DNA from: Lamellibrachia satsuma
Taxonomy: Eukaryota; Annelida; Polychaeta; Sabellida; Siboglinidae
Assembly (NCBI GenBank): GCA_033239005.1
Contig: BSQZ01000101.1
Span: forward strand, 1,634,001 to 1,698,000
Direction of reading: 5' to 3'
DNA length: 64,000 nucleotides
A program made the position numbers and the translations under genes. The notes beneath the pieces are model-generated. The model saw only the letters and a program-made list of their open reading frames with translations. It was not told where the DNA came from and did no database searches. Shown here one piece after another: positions 45,041 through 59,812 of the stretch (within the stretch, counting starts at the first letter, position 1; each line of letters starts with the position of its first letter).

Positions 45041-45424
45041 GTATATCTACTTACTTATATAAATATATATATTGGAAACACATGATTTTAGAGTAAAAAT
45101 ACATGAACGTATGTGCCAACTATATTATAATATGTCAGTTGTAAATGCGGCTTAACATATTTATTAAAATAGGGCTATCAGGACATTCCAGCTGAGATTA
45201 TAATGACAATAATAACCCTATGTGAACACAAATTAAGAGAACACGCAGTTTATTTGGAAGATACTTTCAAAAGTTACTGTAGTAAAGATCTGAAAAGACC
45301 AAAAGACAACTAAGATTAAAACATAACTGGTAACATGTTTTAGCTATTAAGAAAATATTTAATATGCTGTTTCGATAAAATGTTATTGTTTATAATTGAA
45401 AAAAGAAAAAAAAGAAAAAATGTA

Positions 45425-46667
45425 TGCAATCAACAACACAACACGGATATAGAGATATGTAAAGGCCGAATGAATGACGTTTATTGTCGGGATTAAAGGT
45501 AACCCCACTTTCAAAGCAATATAAAACAAAGAAATGTGGGCTCCACAACCCAACGCCAGGCTGACTACGCCCAATGTGAGCCTCGTGGTCGTCGGTTTCA
45601 ATAGAGCCCACATTTCAACAAAAAGTACTAGCAGACAAAAAAGAAACAATGGCATTACTATTGTCATAGAACACCCTTATACCAAATAGCATAATGCCCT
45701 ACATGCTCTCACGCAGTCTATGAATAAAACTACTTGCTTAAAAATACACTAGCTCTAACTGGAGTAACTACAAAGGTGGGGCCAATTCGCCCCATTATAC
45801 GAAGAGTTCTAAAATCCAAGGTGGAAGGGAAACGAGCTGCGTCCCAGCATTAAAACCCGTGAACACTTCTGGGAAAGGCAAAACTCCCATGTCCACTATC
45901 GCAAATCAAAAAATGGGAAAGCTTGGAGACATGGAACACCACACTTCCACCAAAGATGTACAATTGTTGCTAACCTGTAAACACACAACAGGGAGAAAGA
46001 TGGGGAGGAGGGTGGGACAAATTTGCAAATCGCATCCACTTGGTATGCTTTCACAAAACGAAGTGGCTAGTCCAAGTTTGAAATCTGTAGCGTCGCACAG
46101 CTGGTGCGCGCTGACTGGTTCAAAATATGGAGGCAAGCAAACTGGGTCACAAAGCGCGTCATCCAGTTCTGCTGGAATTAGCATATAGAATAAATTAGCA
46201 ATGAACCAATCATTAATTGTATGTGGTGTTGCTTGCATAAAAACCCATATGCCACCTTGGCTGTGCCAATATCGCATATTCCCATTAATGCTATCAACAA
46301 CGCAAGACAAATACAGTGATATGAAAATGCCAAATGAATGACGTTTATTGTGGGTATTAAGGGTAAGCCCACTTTCAAAGAAATGTAAAACAAAGAAACG
46401 TGGGCTCCACAACCCAACGCCAGGCTGACTACGCCCAATGCGAGCCTCCTGGACTTCGGGTTCAATACAGCCCATATTTCAACACAAAGCAGTAGCAGTA
46501 TTCCTAGAACAAATAAAAGAAACAGTGGCACTATTATTGTCATAGAACAACATTAAATCAAATAGCATAATGCACTACATGCGATCACGCTGTCTATGAA
46601 TACAACTACCTGCTTAAAAATACACTAGCTCTAACTGGAATAACTACAAAGGTGGGGCCAATTCGCC
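45425..46667 (-). repeat. Intronic module, unit 4 (12-bp deletion)
   Basis: Shares the 12-bp deletion of unit 1 in frame I (45667-45383). Frame II is 46543-46178, with WAVLNP in place of WALFNP. Confidence 0.8.
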
Positions 46668-47222
46668 ACCGGTCACCGACACATTTGACCACCCCACCAA
46701 CACATGCGAAAACAAATTAAGAGAACACGCAGTTTATTTGGAAGGTAATTTCAAAAGTTACTGTACTAAAAATCTCAAAAGACCAAAAGACAACTAAGAT
46801 TAAAACATAACTGATAACATGTTTTAGCTATTACGAAAATATTTAATATACTGATTCGATAAGATGTTATTGTTTTAATCAAAACAAGAACATACAGTAT
46901 GCCTTTTTAAACTAAATACACGAGTATCGATAAAACATAATTGAAAACGTTTCATAGCTGTTACAAATATATTTTGCATAGTGTTTCGAGATAATTGTAT
47001 TGTCTAAAATGGAAAAAAACAGATAGAATAACTTTTTGCTGTGAGAAATTAAAATAAACTCATACATAGTTCTGAAATTCGCAGGTGACGTTACATAATT
47101 CCAACATGTGCAAATGGTCAGGTATAATATTGTAGTGTTAATCGAAAAAGGAACATATGCGTGTTGTAGCGATATTCTGTAGAAACATTTATGTACTACA
47201 TAGGCTTAATAATATTTTGTAG

Positions 47223-47336
47223 ACGTGAACGAGTGTTCCAGCAACCCATGTCAAAATGGCGGCTCGTGCAATGATGGAGTTAACGGCTACACTTGCGCCT
47301 GTGTTCCTGGTTACGTTGGTTCCGAATGTGGAACAG
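47223..47336 (+). CDS. EGF exon 10 (type B, Ser variant)
   Basis: Ends GYVGSEC (TCC for ACC). Downstream intron has CTTATAATAATAATAATA. Confidence 0.85.
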
Positions 47337-48034
47337 GTATGTCTACTTACTTATATAAATATATATTGGATACACATGATTTTAGGATAAAAATACATGA
47401 ACGTACGTGTCAAATATATTATAATATGTCAGTTGTAAATGCGCCTTAACATATTTATTACAATAAGGATAACAGGACATTCCAGCTGAGCTTATAATAA
47501 TAATAATAACACGTATGTGAAAACAAATTAAGAGAACACGAAGTTGATTTGGAAGGTAATTTCAAAAATTACTGTAGTAAAGATTTCTAAAAGACCAAAA
47601 GACAACTAAGATTAAAACATAACTGGTAACATGTCTAGATATTACGAAAATATTTAGTATACCGTTTCGATAAAATGTTATTGTTTATAATCGATAAAAA
47701 AACATCCAAAATGCCTTTTTTAACTAAATATACGAGTATCGATCAAACATAATTGAAAAAGTTTCATAACTGTTACAAATATATTTTGCGTAGTGTATCG
47801 AAAAAAGTGTATTGTCTGAAATGGAAAAAGACAGATACAATGCCTTTTTGCTGTGTGTAATTAAAATAATCTTATACATAGTTCTGAAATTCGTAGGTTA
47901 TGTTACATAATTCCAATATGTCCAAATGGTCAGGTATAATGTTGTATTGTTTAACGAACAAGGAACATATTCGTGGTGGGGTGATATTATGTAGAAATAG
48001 CTTTGTACTACAAATCCTTAATAATATTTTGTAG

Positions 48035-48148
48035 ACGTGAACGAGTGTTCTAGCAACCCATGTCAAAATGGCGGAACGTGCAATGATGGAGTTAACGGCT
48101 ACACATGCTCCTGTGTTCCTGGTTACGTTGGCACCGAATGTGGAACAG
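48035..48148 (+). CDS. EGF exon 11 (type A)
   Basis: Identical in protein to exon 4. It lies 9710 bp after exon 4, matching the 9709 bp between exons 2 and 9. Confidence 0.85.
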
Positions 48149-48530
48149 GTATATCTACTTACTTATATAAATATATATTGGAAACACATGATTTTAGAGT
48201 AAAAATACATGAACGTACGTGCCAACTATATTATAATATGTCAGTTGTAAATGCGGCTTAACATATTTATTACAATAGGGCTATCAGGACATTCCAGCTG
48301 AGATTATAATGACAATAATAACCCTATGTGAACACAAATTAAGAGAACACGCAGTTTATTTGGAAGATACTTTCAAAAGTTACTGTAGTAAAGATCTGAA
48401 AAGACCAAAAGACAACAAAGATTAAAACATAACTGGTAACATGTTTTAGCTATTAAGAAAATATTTAATATGCTGTTTCGATAAAATGTTATTGTTTATA
48501 ATTGAAAAAAGAAAAAAAAGAAAAAATGTA

Positions 48531-49785
48531 TGCAATCAACAACACAACACGGATATAGAGATATGTAAAGGCCGAATGAATGACGTTTATTGTCGGGATT
48601 AAAGGTAACCCCACTTTCAAAGCAATATAAAACAAAGAAATGTGGGCTCCACAACCCAACGCCAGGCTGACTACGCCCAATGTGAGCCTCGTGGTCGTCG
48701 GTTTCAATAGAGCCCACATTTCAACAAAAAGTACTAGCAGTATTCCTAGAACACAAAAAAGAAACAATGGCATTACTATTGTCATAGAACACCCTTATAC
48801 CAAATAGCATAATGCCCTACATGCTCTCACGCAGTCTATGAATAAAACTACTTGCTTAAAAATACACTAGCTCTAACTGGAGTAACTACAAAGGTGGGAC
48901 CAATTCGCCCCATTATACGAAGAGTTCTAAAATCCAAGGTGGAAGGGAAACGAGCTGCGTCCCAGCATTAAAACCCGTGAACACTTCTGGGAAAGGCAAA
49001 ACTCCCATGTCCACTATCGCAAATCAAAAAATGGGAAAGCTTGGAGACATGGAACACCACACTTCCACCAAAGATGTACAATTGCTGCTAACCTGTAAAC
49101 ACACAACAGGGAGAAAGATGGGGAGGAGGGTGGGACAAATTTGCAAATCGCATCCACTTGGTATGCTTTCACAAAACGAAGTGGCTAGTCCAAGTTTGAA
49201 ATCTGTAGCGTCGCACAGCTGGTGCGCGCTGACTGGTTCAAAATATGGAGGCAAGCAAACTGGGTGACAGAGCGCGTCATCCATTTCTGCTGGAATTAGC
49301 ATATAGAATAAATTAGCAATGAACCAATCATTAATTGTATGTGGTGTTGCTTGCATAAAAACCCATATGCCACCTTGGCTGTGCCAATATCGCATATTCC
49401 CATTAATGCTATCAACAACGCAAGACAAATATAGTGATATGAAAATGCCAAATGAATGACGTTTATTGTGGGTATTAAGGGTAAGCCCACTTTCAAAGAA
49501 ATGTAAAACAAAGAAACGTGGGCTCCACAACCCAACGCCAGGCTGACTACGCCCAATGCGAGCCTCCTGGACTTCGGGTTCAATAGAGCCCATATTTCAA
49601 CACAAAGCAGTAGCAGTATTCCTAGAACAAATAAAAGAAACAGTGGCACTATTATTGTCATAGAACAACATTAAATCAAATAGCATAATGCACTACATGC
49701 GATCACGCTGTCTATGAATACAACTACCTGCTTAAAAATACACTAGCTCTAACTGGAATAACTACAAAGGTGGGGCCAATTCGCC
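48531..49785 (-). repeat. Intronic module, unit 5
   Basis: Frame I 48785-48489 and frame II 49661-49296, both full length. The spacer plus-strand frame is cut to 96 codons by TGGGTGACAG near 49262. Confidence 0.8.
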
Positions 49786-50340
49786 ACCGGTCACCGACAC
49801 ATTTGACCACCCCACCAACACATGCGAAAACAAATTAAGAGAACACGCAGTTTATTTGGAAGGTAATTTCAAAAGTTACTGTACTAAAAATCTCAAAAGA
49901 ACAAAAGACAACTAAGATTAAAACATAACTGATAACATGTTTTAGCTATTACGAAAATATTTAATATACTGATTCGATAAGATGTTATTGTTTTAATCTA
50001 AACAAGAACATACAGTATGCCTTTTTAAACTAAATACACGAGTATCGATAAAACATAATTGAAAACGTTTCATAGCTGTTACAAATATATTTTGCATAGT
50101 GTTTCGAGATAATTGTATTGTCTAAAATGGAAAAAAACAGATAGAATAACTTTTTGCTGTGAGAAATTAAAATAAACTCATACATAGTTCTGAAATTCGT
50201 AGGTGATGTTACATAATTCCAACATGTGCAAATGGTCAGGTATAATATTGTAGTGTTAATCGAAAAAGGAACATATGCGTGTTGTAGCGATATTCTGTAG
50301 AAACATTTATGTACTACATAGGCTTAATAATATTTTGTAG

Positions 50341-50454
50341 ATGTGAACGAGTGTTCCAGCAACCCATGTCAAAATGGCGGCTCGTGCAATGATGGAGTTA
50401 ACGGCTACACTTGCGCCTGTGTTCCTGGTTACGTTGGTACCGAATGTGGAACAG
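50341..50454 (+). CDS. EGF exon 12 (type B)
   Basis: Begins ATGTGAAC (GAT for Asp, silent), a mark shared with exons 16, 18 and 20. Confidence 0.85.
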
Positions 50455-51151
50455 GTATGTCTACTTACTTATATAAATATATATTGGATACACATGATTT
50501 TAGGATAAAAATACATGAACTTACGTGTCAAATATATTATAATATGTCAGTTGTAAATGCGCCTTAACATATTTATTACAATAAGGATAACAGGACATTC
50601 CAGCTGAGCTTATGATGATAATAATAACACGTATGTGAAAACAAATTAAGAGAACACGAAGTTGATTTGGAAGGTAATTTCAAAAGTTACTGTAGTAAAG
50701 ATTTCTAAAAGACCAAAAGACAACTAAGATTAAAACATAACTGGTAACATGTTTTAGATATTACGAAAATATTTAGTATACCGTTTCGATAAAATGTTAT
50801 TGTTTATAATCGATAAAAAACATCCAAAATGCCTTTTTAACTAAATATACGAGTATCGATCAAACATAATTGAAAAAGTTTCATAACTGTTACAAATATA
50901 TTTTGCGTAGTGTATCGAAAAAAGTGTATTGTCTGAAATGGAAAAAGACAGATACAATGCCTTTTTGCTGTGTGTAATTAAAATAATCTTATACATAGTT
51001 CTGAAATTCGTAGGTGATGTTACATAATTCCAATATGTCCAAATGGTCAGGTATAATGTTGTATTGTTTAACGAACAAGGAAAATATTCGTGGTGGGGTG
51101 ATATTATGTAGAAATAGTTTTGTACTACAAACCCTTAATAATATTTTGTAG

Positions 51152-51265
51152 ACGTGAACGAGTGTTCTAGCAACCCATGTCAAAATGGCGGAACGTGCAA
51201 TGATGGAGTTAACGGCTACACATGCTCCTGTGTTCCTGGTTACGTTGGCACCGAATGTGGAACAG
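51152..51265 (+). CDS. EGF exon 13 (type A)
   Basis: Standard type-A protein. Upstream intron variant GGAAAATATTCG. Confidence 0.85.
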
Positions 51266-51645
51266 GTATATCTACTTACTTATATAAATATATATTGGAA
51301 ACACATGATTTTAGAGTAAAAATACATGAACGTACGTGCCAACTATATTATAATATGTCAGTTGTAAATGCGGCTTAACATATTTATTACAATAGGGCTA
51401 TCAGGACATTCCAGCTGAGATTATAATGACAATAATAACCCTATGTGAACACAAATTAAGAGAACACGCAGTTTATTTGGAAGATACTTTCAAAAGTTAC
51501 TGTAGTAAAGATCTGAAAAGACCAAAAGACAACTAAGATTAAAACATAACTGGTAACATGTTTTAGCTATTAAGAAAATATTTAATATGCTGTTTCGATA
51601 AAATGTTATTGTTTATAATTGAAAAAAAAAAAAAAGAAAAATGTA

Positions 51646-52900
51646 TGCAATCAACAACACAACACGGATATAGAGATATGTAAAGGCCGAATGAATGACG
51701 TTTATTGTCGGGATTAAAGGTAACCCCACTTTCAAAGCAATATAAAACAAAGAAATGTGGGCTCCACAACCCAACGCCAGGCTGACTACGCCCAATGTGA
51801 GCCTCGTGGTCGTCGGTTTCAATAGAGCCCACATTTCAACAAAAAGTACTAGCAGTATTCCTAGAACACAAAAAAGAAACAATGGCATTACTATTGTCAT
51901 AGAACACCCTTATACCAAATAGCATAATGCCCTACATGCTCTCACGCAGTCTATGAATAAAACTACTTGCTTAAAAATACACTAGCTCTAACTGGAGTAA
52001 CTACAAAGGTGGGGCCAATTCGCCCCATTATACGAAGAGTTCTAAAATCCAAGGTGGAAGGGAAACGAGCTGCGTCCCAGCATTAAAACCCGTGAACACG
52101 TCTGGAAAAGGCAAAACTCCCATGTCCACTATCGCAAATCAAAAAATGGGAAAGCTTGGAGACATGGAACACCACACTTCCACCAAAGATGTACAATTGC
52201 TGCTAACCTGTCAACACACAACAGGGAGAAAGATGGGGAGGAGGGTGGGACAAATTTGCAAAGCGCATCCACTTGGTATGCTTTCACAAAACGAAGTTGC
52301 TAGTCCAAGTTTGAAATCTGTAGCGTCGCACAGCTGGTGCGCGTTGACTGGTTCAAAATATGGAGGCAGGCAAACTGGGTGACAGAGCGCGTCATCCAGT
52401 TCTGCTGGAATTAGCATATAGAATAAATTAGCATTGAACCACTCATTAATTGTATGTGGTATTGCTTGCATAAAAACCCATATGCCACCTTGGCTGTGCC
52501 AATATCGCATATTCCCATTAAGGCTATCAACAACGCAAGACAAATATAGTGATATGAAAATGCCAAATGAATGACGTTTATTGTGGGGATTAAGGGTAAG
52601 CCCACTTTCAAAGAAATATAAAACAAAGAAACGTGGGCTCCACAACCCAACGCCAGGCTGACTACGCCCAATGCGAGCCTCCTGGACTTCGGGTTCAATA
52701 GAGCCCATATTTCAACACAAAGCAGTAGCAGTATTCCTAGAACAAATAAAAGAAACAGTGGCACTATTATTGTCATAGAACAACATTAAATCAAATAGCA
52801 TAATGCACTACATGCTCTCACGCAGTCTATGAATAAAACTACTTGCTTAAAAATACACTAGCTCTAACTGGAATAACTACAAAGGTGGGGCCAATTCGCC
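51646..52900 (-). repeat. Intronic module, unit 6
   Basis: Frame I 51900-51613 and frame II 52776-52411 are open. The A-rich run before repeat I is altered to an uninterrupted A13. Flank near 52815 carries the repeat-I-type CTCTCACGCAGTC, a sign of conversion between repeats I and II. Confidence 0.8.
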
Positions 52901-53455
52901 ACCGGTCATCGACACATTTGACCACCCCACCAACCCATGCAAAAACAAATTAAGAGAACACGCAGTTTATTTGGAAGGTAATTTCAAAAGTTACTGTACT
53001 AAAAATCTCAAAAGACCAAAAGACAACTAAGATTAAAACATAACTGATAACATGTTTTAGCTATTACGAAAATATTTAATATACTGATTCGATAAGATGT
53101 TATTGTTTTAATCTAAACAAGAACATACAGTATGCCTTTTTAAACTAAATACACGAGTATCGATAAAACATAATTGAAAACGTTTCATAGCTGTTACAAA
53201 TATATTTTGCATAGTGTTTCGAGATAATTGTATTGTCTAAAATGGAAAAAAACAGATAGAATAACTTTTTGCTGTGAGAAATTAAAATAAACTCATACAT
53301 AGTTCTGAAATTCGTAGGTGATGTTACATAATTCCAACATGTGCAAATGGTCAGGTATAATATTGTAGTGTTAATCGAAAAAGGAACATATGCGTGTTGT
53401 AGCGATATTCTGTAGAAACATTTATGTACTACATAGGCTTAATAATATTTTGTAG

Positions 53456-53569
53456 ACGTGAACGAGTGTTCCAGCAACCCATGTCAAAATGGCGGCTCGT
53501 GCAATGATGGAGTTAACGGCTACACTTGCGCCTGTATTCCTGGTTACGTTGGTTCCGAATGTGGAACAG
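53456..53569 (+). CDS. EGF exon 14 (type B, Ile and Ser variant)
   Basis: Reads [12 protein letters not shown]; donor changed to GTATGTTT, still a consensus donor. Confidence 0.85.
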
Positions 53570-54268
53570 GTATGTTTACTTACTTATATAAATATATATT
53601 GGATACACATGATTTTAGGATAAAAATACATGAACTTACGTGTCAAATATATTATAATATGTCAGTTGTAAATGCGCCTTAACATATTTATTACAATAAG
53701 GATAACAGGACATTCCAGCTGAGCTTATGATGATAATAATAACACGTATGTGAAAACAAATTAAGAGAACACGAAGTTGATTTGGAAGGTAATTTCAAAA
53801 GTTACTGTAGTAAAGATTTCTAAAAGACCAAAAGACAACTAAGATTAAAACATAACTGGTAACATGTTTTAGATATTACGAAAATATTTAATATACCGTT
53901 TCGATAAAATGTTATTGTTAATAATCGATAAAAAAACATCCAAAATGCCTTTTTTAACTAAATATACGAGTATCGATCAAACATAATTGAAAAAGTTTCA
54001 TAACTGTTACAAATATATTTTGCGTAGTGTATCGAAAAAAGTGTATTGTCTGAAATGGAAAAAGACAGATACAATGCCTTTTTGCTGTGTGTAATTAAAA
54101 TAATCTTATACATAGTTCTGAAATTCGTAGGTGATGTTACATAATTCCAATATGTCCAAATGGTCAGGTATAATGTTGTAGTGTTTAACGAACAAGGAAC
54201 ATATTCGTGGTGGGGTGATATTATGTAGAAATAGTTTTGTACTACAAACCCTTAATAATATTTTGTAG

Positions 54269-54382
54269 ACGTGAACGAGTGTTCTAGCAACCCATGTCAA
54301 AATGGCGGAACGTGCAATGATGGAGTTAACGGCTACACATGCTCCTGTGTTCCTGGTTACGTTGGCACCGAATGTGGAACAG
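54269..54382 (+). CDS. EGF exon 15 (type A)
   Basis: Standard type-A protein. The following intron shares CCATCTGAGATTATGATG with that after exon 17. Confidence 0.85.
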
Positions 54383-54765
54383 GTATATCTACTTACTTAT
54401 ATAAATATATATTGGAAACACATGATTTTAGAGTAAAAATACATGAACGTACGTGCCAACTATATTATAATATGTCAGTTGTAAATGCGGCTTAACATAT
54501 TTATTACAATAGGGCAATCAGGACATTCCATCTGAGATTATGATGACAATAATAACCCTATGTGAACACAAATTAAGAGAACACGCAGTTTATTTGGAAG
54601 ATACTTTCAAAAGTTAATGTAGTAAAGATCTGAAAAGACCAAAAGACAACTAAGATTAAAACATAACTGGTAACATGTTTTAGGTATTAAGAAAATATTT
54701 AATATGCTGTTTCGATAAAATGTTATTGTTTATAATTGAAAAAAGAAAAAAAAAGAAAAAATGTA

Positions 54766-56026
54766 TGCAATCAACAACACAACACGGATATAGATATATG
54801 TAAAGGCCGAATGAATGACGTTTATTGTCGGGATTAAAGGTAAACCCACTTTCAAAGCAATAAAAAACAAAGAAAAGTGGGCTCCACAACCCAACCCCAG
54901 GCTGACTACGTCCAATGTGAGCCTCGTGGTCGTCGGTTTCAATAGAGCCCACATTTCAACAAAAAGTACTAGCAGTATTCCTAGAACACAAAAAAGAAAC
55001 AATGGCATTACTATTGTCATAGAACACCCTTATACCAAATAGCATAATGCCCTACATGCTCTCACGCAGTCTATGAATAAAACTACTTGCTTAAAAATAC
55101 ACTAGCTCTAACTGGAGTAACTACAAAGGTGGGGCCAATTCGCCCCATTATACGAAGAGTTCTAAAATCCAAGGTGGAAGGGAAACGAGCTGCGTCCCAG
55201 CATTAAAACCCGTGAACACTTCTGGAAAAGGCAAAACTCCCATGTCCACTATCGCAAATCAAAAAATGGGAAAGCTTGGAGACATGGAACACCACACTTC
55301 CACCAAAGATGTACAATTGCTGCTAACATGTAAACACACAACAGGGAGAAAGATGGGGAGGAGGGTGGGACAATTTTGCAAAGCGCATCCACTTGGTATG
55401 CTTTCACAAAACGAAGTGTCTAGGTCTAGTCCAAGTTTGAAATCTGTAGCGTCGCACAGCTGGTGCGCGCTGACTGGTTCAAAATATGGAGGCAGGCAAA
55501 CTGGGTCACAGAGCGCGTCATCCAGTTCTGCTGGAATTAGCATATAGAATAAATTAGCAATGAACCAATCATTAATTGTATGTGGTGTTGCTTGCATAAA
55601 AACCCATATGCCACCTTGGCTGTGCCAATATCGCATATTCCCATTAATGCTATCAACAACGCAAGACAAATATAGTGATATGAAAATGCCAAATGAATGA
55701 CGTTTATTGTGGGGATTAAGGGTAAGCCCACTTTCAAAGAAATGTAAAACAAAGAAACGTGGGCTCCACAACCCAACGCCAGGCTGACTACGCCCAATGC
55801 GAGCCTCCTGGACTTCGGGTTCAATAGAGCCCATATTTCAACACAAAGCAGTAGCAGTATTCCTAGAACAAATAAAAGAAACAGTGGCACTATTATTGTC
55901 ATAGAACAACATTAAATCAAATAGCATAATGCACTACATGCGATCACGCTGTCTATGAATACAACTACCTGCTTAAAAATACACTAGCTCTAACTGGAAT
56001 AACTACAAAGGTGGGGCCAATTCGCC
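54766..56026 (-). repeat. Intronic module, unit 7
   Basis: Frame I 55020-54730 and frame II 55902-55537 are open. The spacer has a 6-bp insertion near 55420 (GTCTAGGTCTAG), which keeps the plus frame (55212-55547) open at 111 codons. Confidence 0.8.
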
Positions 56027-56581
56027 ACCGGTCACCGACACATTTGACCACCCCACTAACCCATGCGAAAACAAATTAAGAGAACACGCAGTTTATTTGG
56101 AAGGTAATTTCAAAAGTTACTGTACTAAAAATCTCAAAAGACCAAAAGACAACTAAGATTAAAACATAACTGATAACATGTTTTAGCTATTACGAAAATA
56201 TTTAATATACTGATTCGATAAGATGTTATTGTTTTAATCTAAACAAGAACATACAGTATGCCTTTTTAAACTAAATACACGAGTATCGATAAAACATAAT
56301 TGAAAACGTTTCATAGCTGTTACAAATATATTTTGCATAGTGTTTCGAGATAATTGTATTGTCTAAAATGGAAAAAAACAGATAGAATAACTTTTTGCTG
56401 TGAGAAATTAAAATAAACTCATACATAGTTCTGAAATTCGTAGGTGATGTTACATAATTCCAACATGTGCAAATGGTCAGGTATAATATTGTAGTGTTAA
56501 TCGAAAAAGGAACATATGCGTGTTGTAGCGATATTCTGTAGAAACATTTATGTACTACATAGGCTTAATAATATTTTGTAG

Positions 56582-56695
56582 ATGTGAACGAGTGTTCCAG
56601 CAACCCATGTCAAAATGGCGGCTCGTGCAATGATGGAGTTAACGGCTACACTTGCGCCTGTGTTCCTGGTTACGTTGGTACCGAATGTGGAACAG
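56582..56695 (+). CDS. EGF exon 16 (type B)
   Basis: Same protein as exon 12, with the silent ATGTGAAC start. Confidence 0.85.
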
Positions 56696-57393
56696 GTATG
56701 TCTACTTACTTATATAAATATATATTGGATACACATGATTTTAGGATAAAAATACATGAACTTACGTGTCAAATATATTATAATATGTCAGTTGTAAATG
56801 CGCCTTAACATATTTATTACAATAAGGATAACAGGACATTCCAGCTGAGCTTATGATGATAATAATAACACGTATGTGAAAACAAATTAAGAGAACACGA
56901 AGTTGATTTGGAAGGTAATTTCAAAAGTTACTGTAGTAAAGATTTCTAAAAGACCAAAAGACAACTAAGATTAAAACATAACTGGTAACATGTTTAGATA
57001 TTACGAAAATATTTAATATACCGTTTCGATAAAATGTTATTGTTAATAATCGATAAAAAAACATCCAAAATGCCTTTTTTAACTAAATATACGAGTATCG
57101 ATCAAACATAATTGAAAAAGTTTCATAACTGTTACAAATATAGTTTGCGTAGTGTATCGAAAAAAGTGTATTGTCTGAAATGGAAAAAGACAGATACAAT
57201 GCCTTTTTGCTGTGTGTAATTAAAATAATCTTATACATAGTTCTGAAATTCGTAGGTGATGTTACATAATTCCAATATGTCCAAATGGTCAGGTATAATG
57301 TTGTATTGTTTAACGAACAAGGAACATATTCGTGGTGGGGTGATATTATGTAGAAATAGTGTTGTACTACAAATCCTTAATAATATTTTGTAG

Positions 57394-57507
57394 ACGTGAA
57401 CGAGTGTTCTAGCAACCCATGTCAAAATGGCGGAACGTGCAATGATGGAGTTAACGGCTACACATGCTCCTGTGTTCCTGGTTACGTTGGCACCGAATGT
57501 GGAACAG
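57394..57507 (+). CDS. EGF exon 17 (type A)
   Basis: Standard type-A protein. Upstream variant AATAGTGTTGTAC is shared with exon 19. Confidence 0.85.
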
Positions 57508-57888
57508 GTATATCTACTTACTTATATAAATATATATTGGAAACACATGATTTTAGAGTAAAAATACATGAACGTACGTGCCAACTATATTATAATATGT
57601 CAGTTGTAAATGCGGCTTAACATATTTATTACAATAGGGCAATCAGGACATTCCATCTGAGATTATGATGACAATAATAACCCTATGTGAACACAAATTA
57701 AGAGAACACGCAGTTTATTTGGAAGATACTTTCAAAAGTTAATGTAGTAAAGATCTGAAAAGACCAAAAGACAACTAAGATTAAAACATAACTGGTAACA
57801 TGTTTTAGCTATTAAGAAAATATTTAATATGCTGTTTCGATAAAATGTTATTGTTTATAATTGAAAAAAGAAAAAAAGAAAAAATGTA

Positions 57889-59143
57889 TGCAATCAACAA
57901 CACAACACGGATATAGATATATGTAAAGGCCGAATGAATGACGTTTATTGTCGGGATTAAAGGTAACCCCACTTTCAAAGCAATATAAAACAAAGAAATG
58001 TGGGCTCCACAACCCAACGCCAGGCTGACTACGCCCAATGTGAGCCTCGTGGTCGTCGGTTTCAATAGAGCCCACATTTCAACAAAAAGTACTAGCAGTA
58101 TTCCTAGAACACAAAAAAGAAACAATGGCATTACTATTGTCATAGAACACCCTTATACCAAATAGCATAATGCCCTACATGCTCTCACGCAGTCTATGAA
58201 TAAAACTACTTGCTTAAAAATACACTAGCTCTAACTGGAGTAACTACAAAGGTGGGGCCAATTCGCCCCATTATACGAAGAGTTCTAAAATCCAAGGTGG
58301 AAGGGAAACGAGCTGCGTCCCAGCATTAAAACCCGTGAACACTTCTGGAAAAGGCAAAACTCCCATGTCCACTATCGCAAATCAAAAAATGGGAAAGCTT
58401 GGAGACATGGAACACCACACTTCCACCAAAGATGTACAATTGCTGCTAACCTGTAAACACACAACAGGGAGAAAGATGGGGAGGAGGGTGGGACAAATTT
58501 GCAAATCGCATCCACTTGGTATGCTTTCACAAAACGAAGTGGCTAGTCCAAGTTTGAAATCCGTAGCGTCGCACAGCTGGTGCGCGCTGACTGGTTCAAA
58601 ATATGGAGGCAAGCAAACTGGGTGACAGAGCGCGTCATCCAGTTCTGCTGGAATTAGCATATAGAATAAATTAGCAATGAACCAATCATTAATTGTATGT
58701 GGTGTTGCTTGCATAAAAACCCATATGCCACCTTGGCTGTGCCAATATCGCATATTCCCATTAATGCTATCAACAACGCAAGACAAATATAGTGATATGA
58801 AAATGCCAAATGAATGACGTTTATTGTGGGGATTAAGGGTAAGCCCACTTTCAAAGAAATATAAAAAAAAGAAACGTGGGCTCCACAACCCAACGCCAGG
58901 CTGACTACGCCCAATGCGTGCCTCCTGGACTTCGGATTCAATAGAGCCCATATTTCAACACAAAGCAGTAGCAGTATTCCTAGAACAAATAAAAGAAACA
59001 GTGGCACTATTATTGTCATAAAACAACATTAAATCAAATAGCATAATGCACTACATGCTATCACGCTGTCTATGAATGCAACTTCCCGCTTAAAAATACA
59101 CTAGCTCTAACTGGAATAACTACAAAGGTGGGGCCAATTCGCC
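57889..59143 (-). repeat. Intronic module, unit 8
   Basis: Frame I is extended to 112 codons (58143-57805) by a changed A-run. Frame II 59019-58654 is open, with AHVSFFYISL. Confidence 0.8.
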
Positions 59144-59698
59144 ACCGGTCACCGACACATTTGACCACCCCACTAACCCATGCGAAAACAAATTAAGAGA
59201 ACACGCAGTTTATTTGGAAGGTAATTTCAAAAGTTACTGTACTAAAAATCTCAAAAGACCAAAAGACAACTAAGATTAAAACATAATTGATAACATGTTT
59301 TAGCTATTACGAAAATATTTAATATACTGATTCGATAAGATGTTATTGTTTTAATCTAAACAAGAACATACAGTATGCCTTTTTAAACTAAATACACGAG
59401 TATCGATAAAACATAATTGAAAACGTTTCATAGCTGTTACAAATATATTTTGCATAGTGTTTCGAGATAATTGTATTGTCTAAAATGGAAAAAAACAGAT
59501 AGAATAACTTTTTGCTGTGAGAAATTAAAATAAACTCATACATAGTTCTGAAATTCGTAGGTGATGTTACATAATTCCAACATGTGCAAATGGTCAGGTG
59601 TAATATTGTAGTGTTAATCGAAAAAGGAACATATGCGTGTTGTAGCGATATTCTGTAGAAACATTTATGTACTACATAGGCTTAATAATATTTTGTAG

Positions 59699-59812
59699 AT
59701 GTGAACGAGTGTTCCAGCAACCCATGTCAAAATGGCGGCTCGTGCAATGATGGAGTTAACGGCTACACTTGCGCCTGTGTTCCTGGTTACGTTGGTACCG
59801 AATGTGGAACAG
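59699..59812 (+). CDS. EGF exon 18 (type B)
   Basis: Same protein as exons 12 and 16. Confidence 0.85.
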
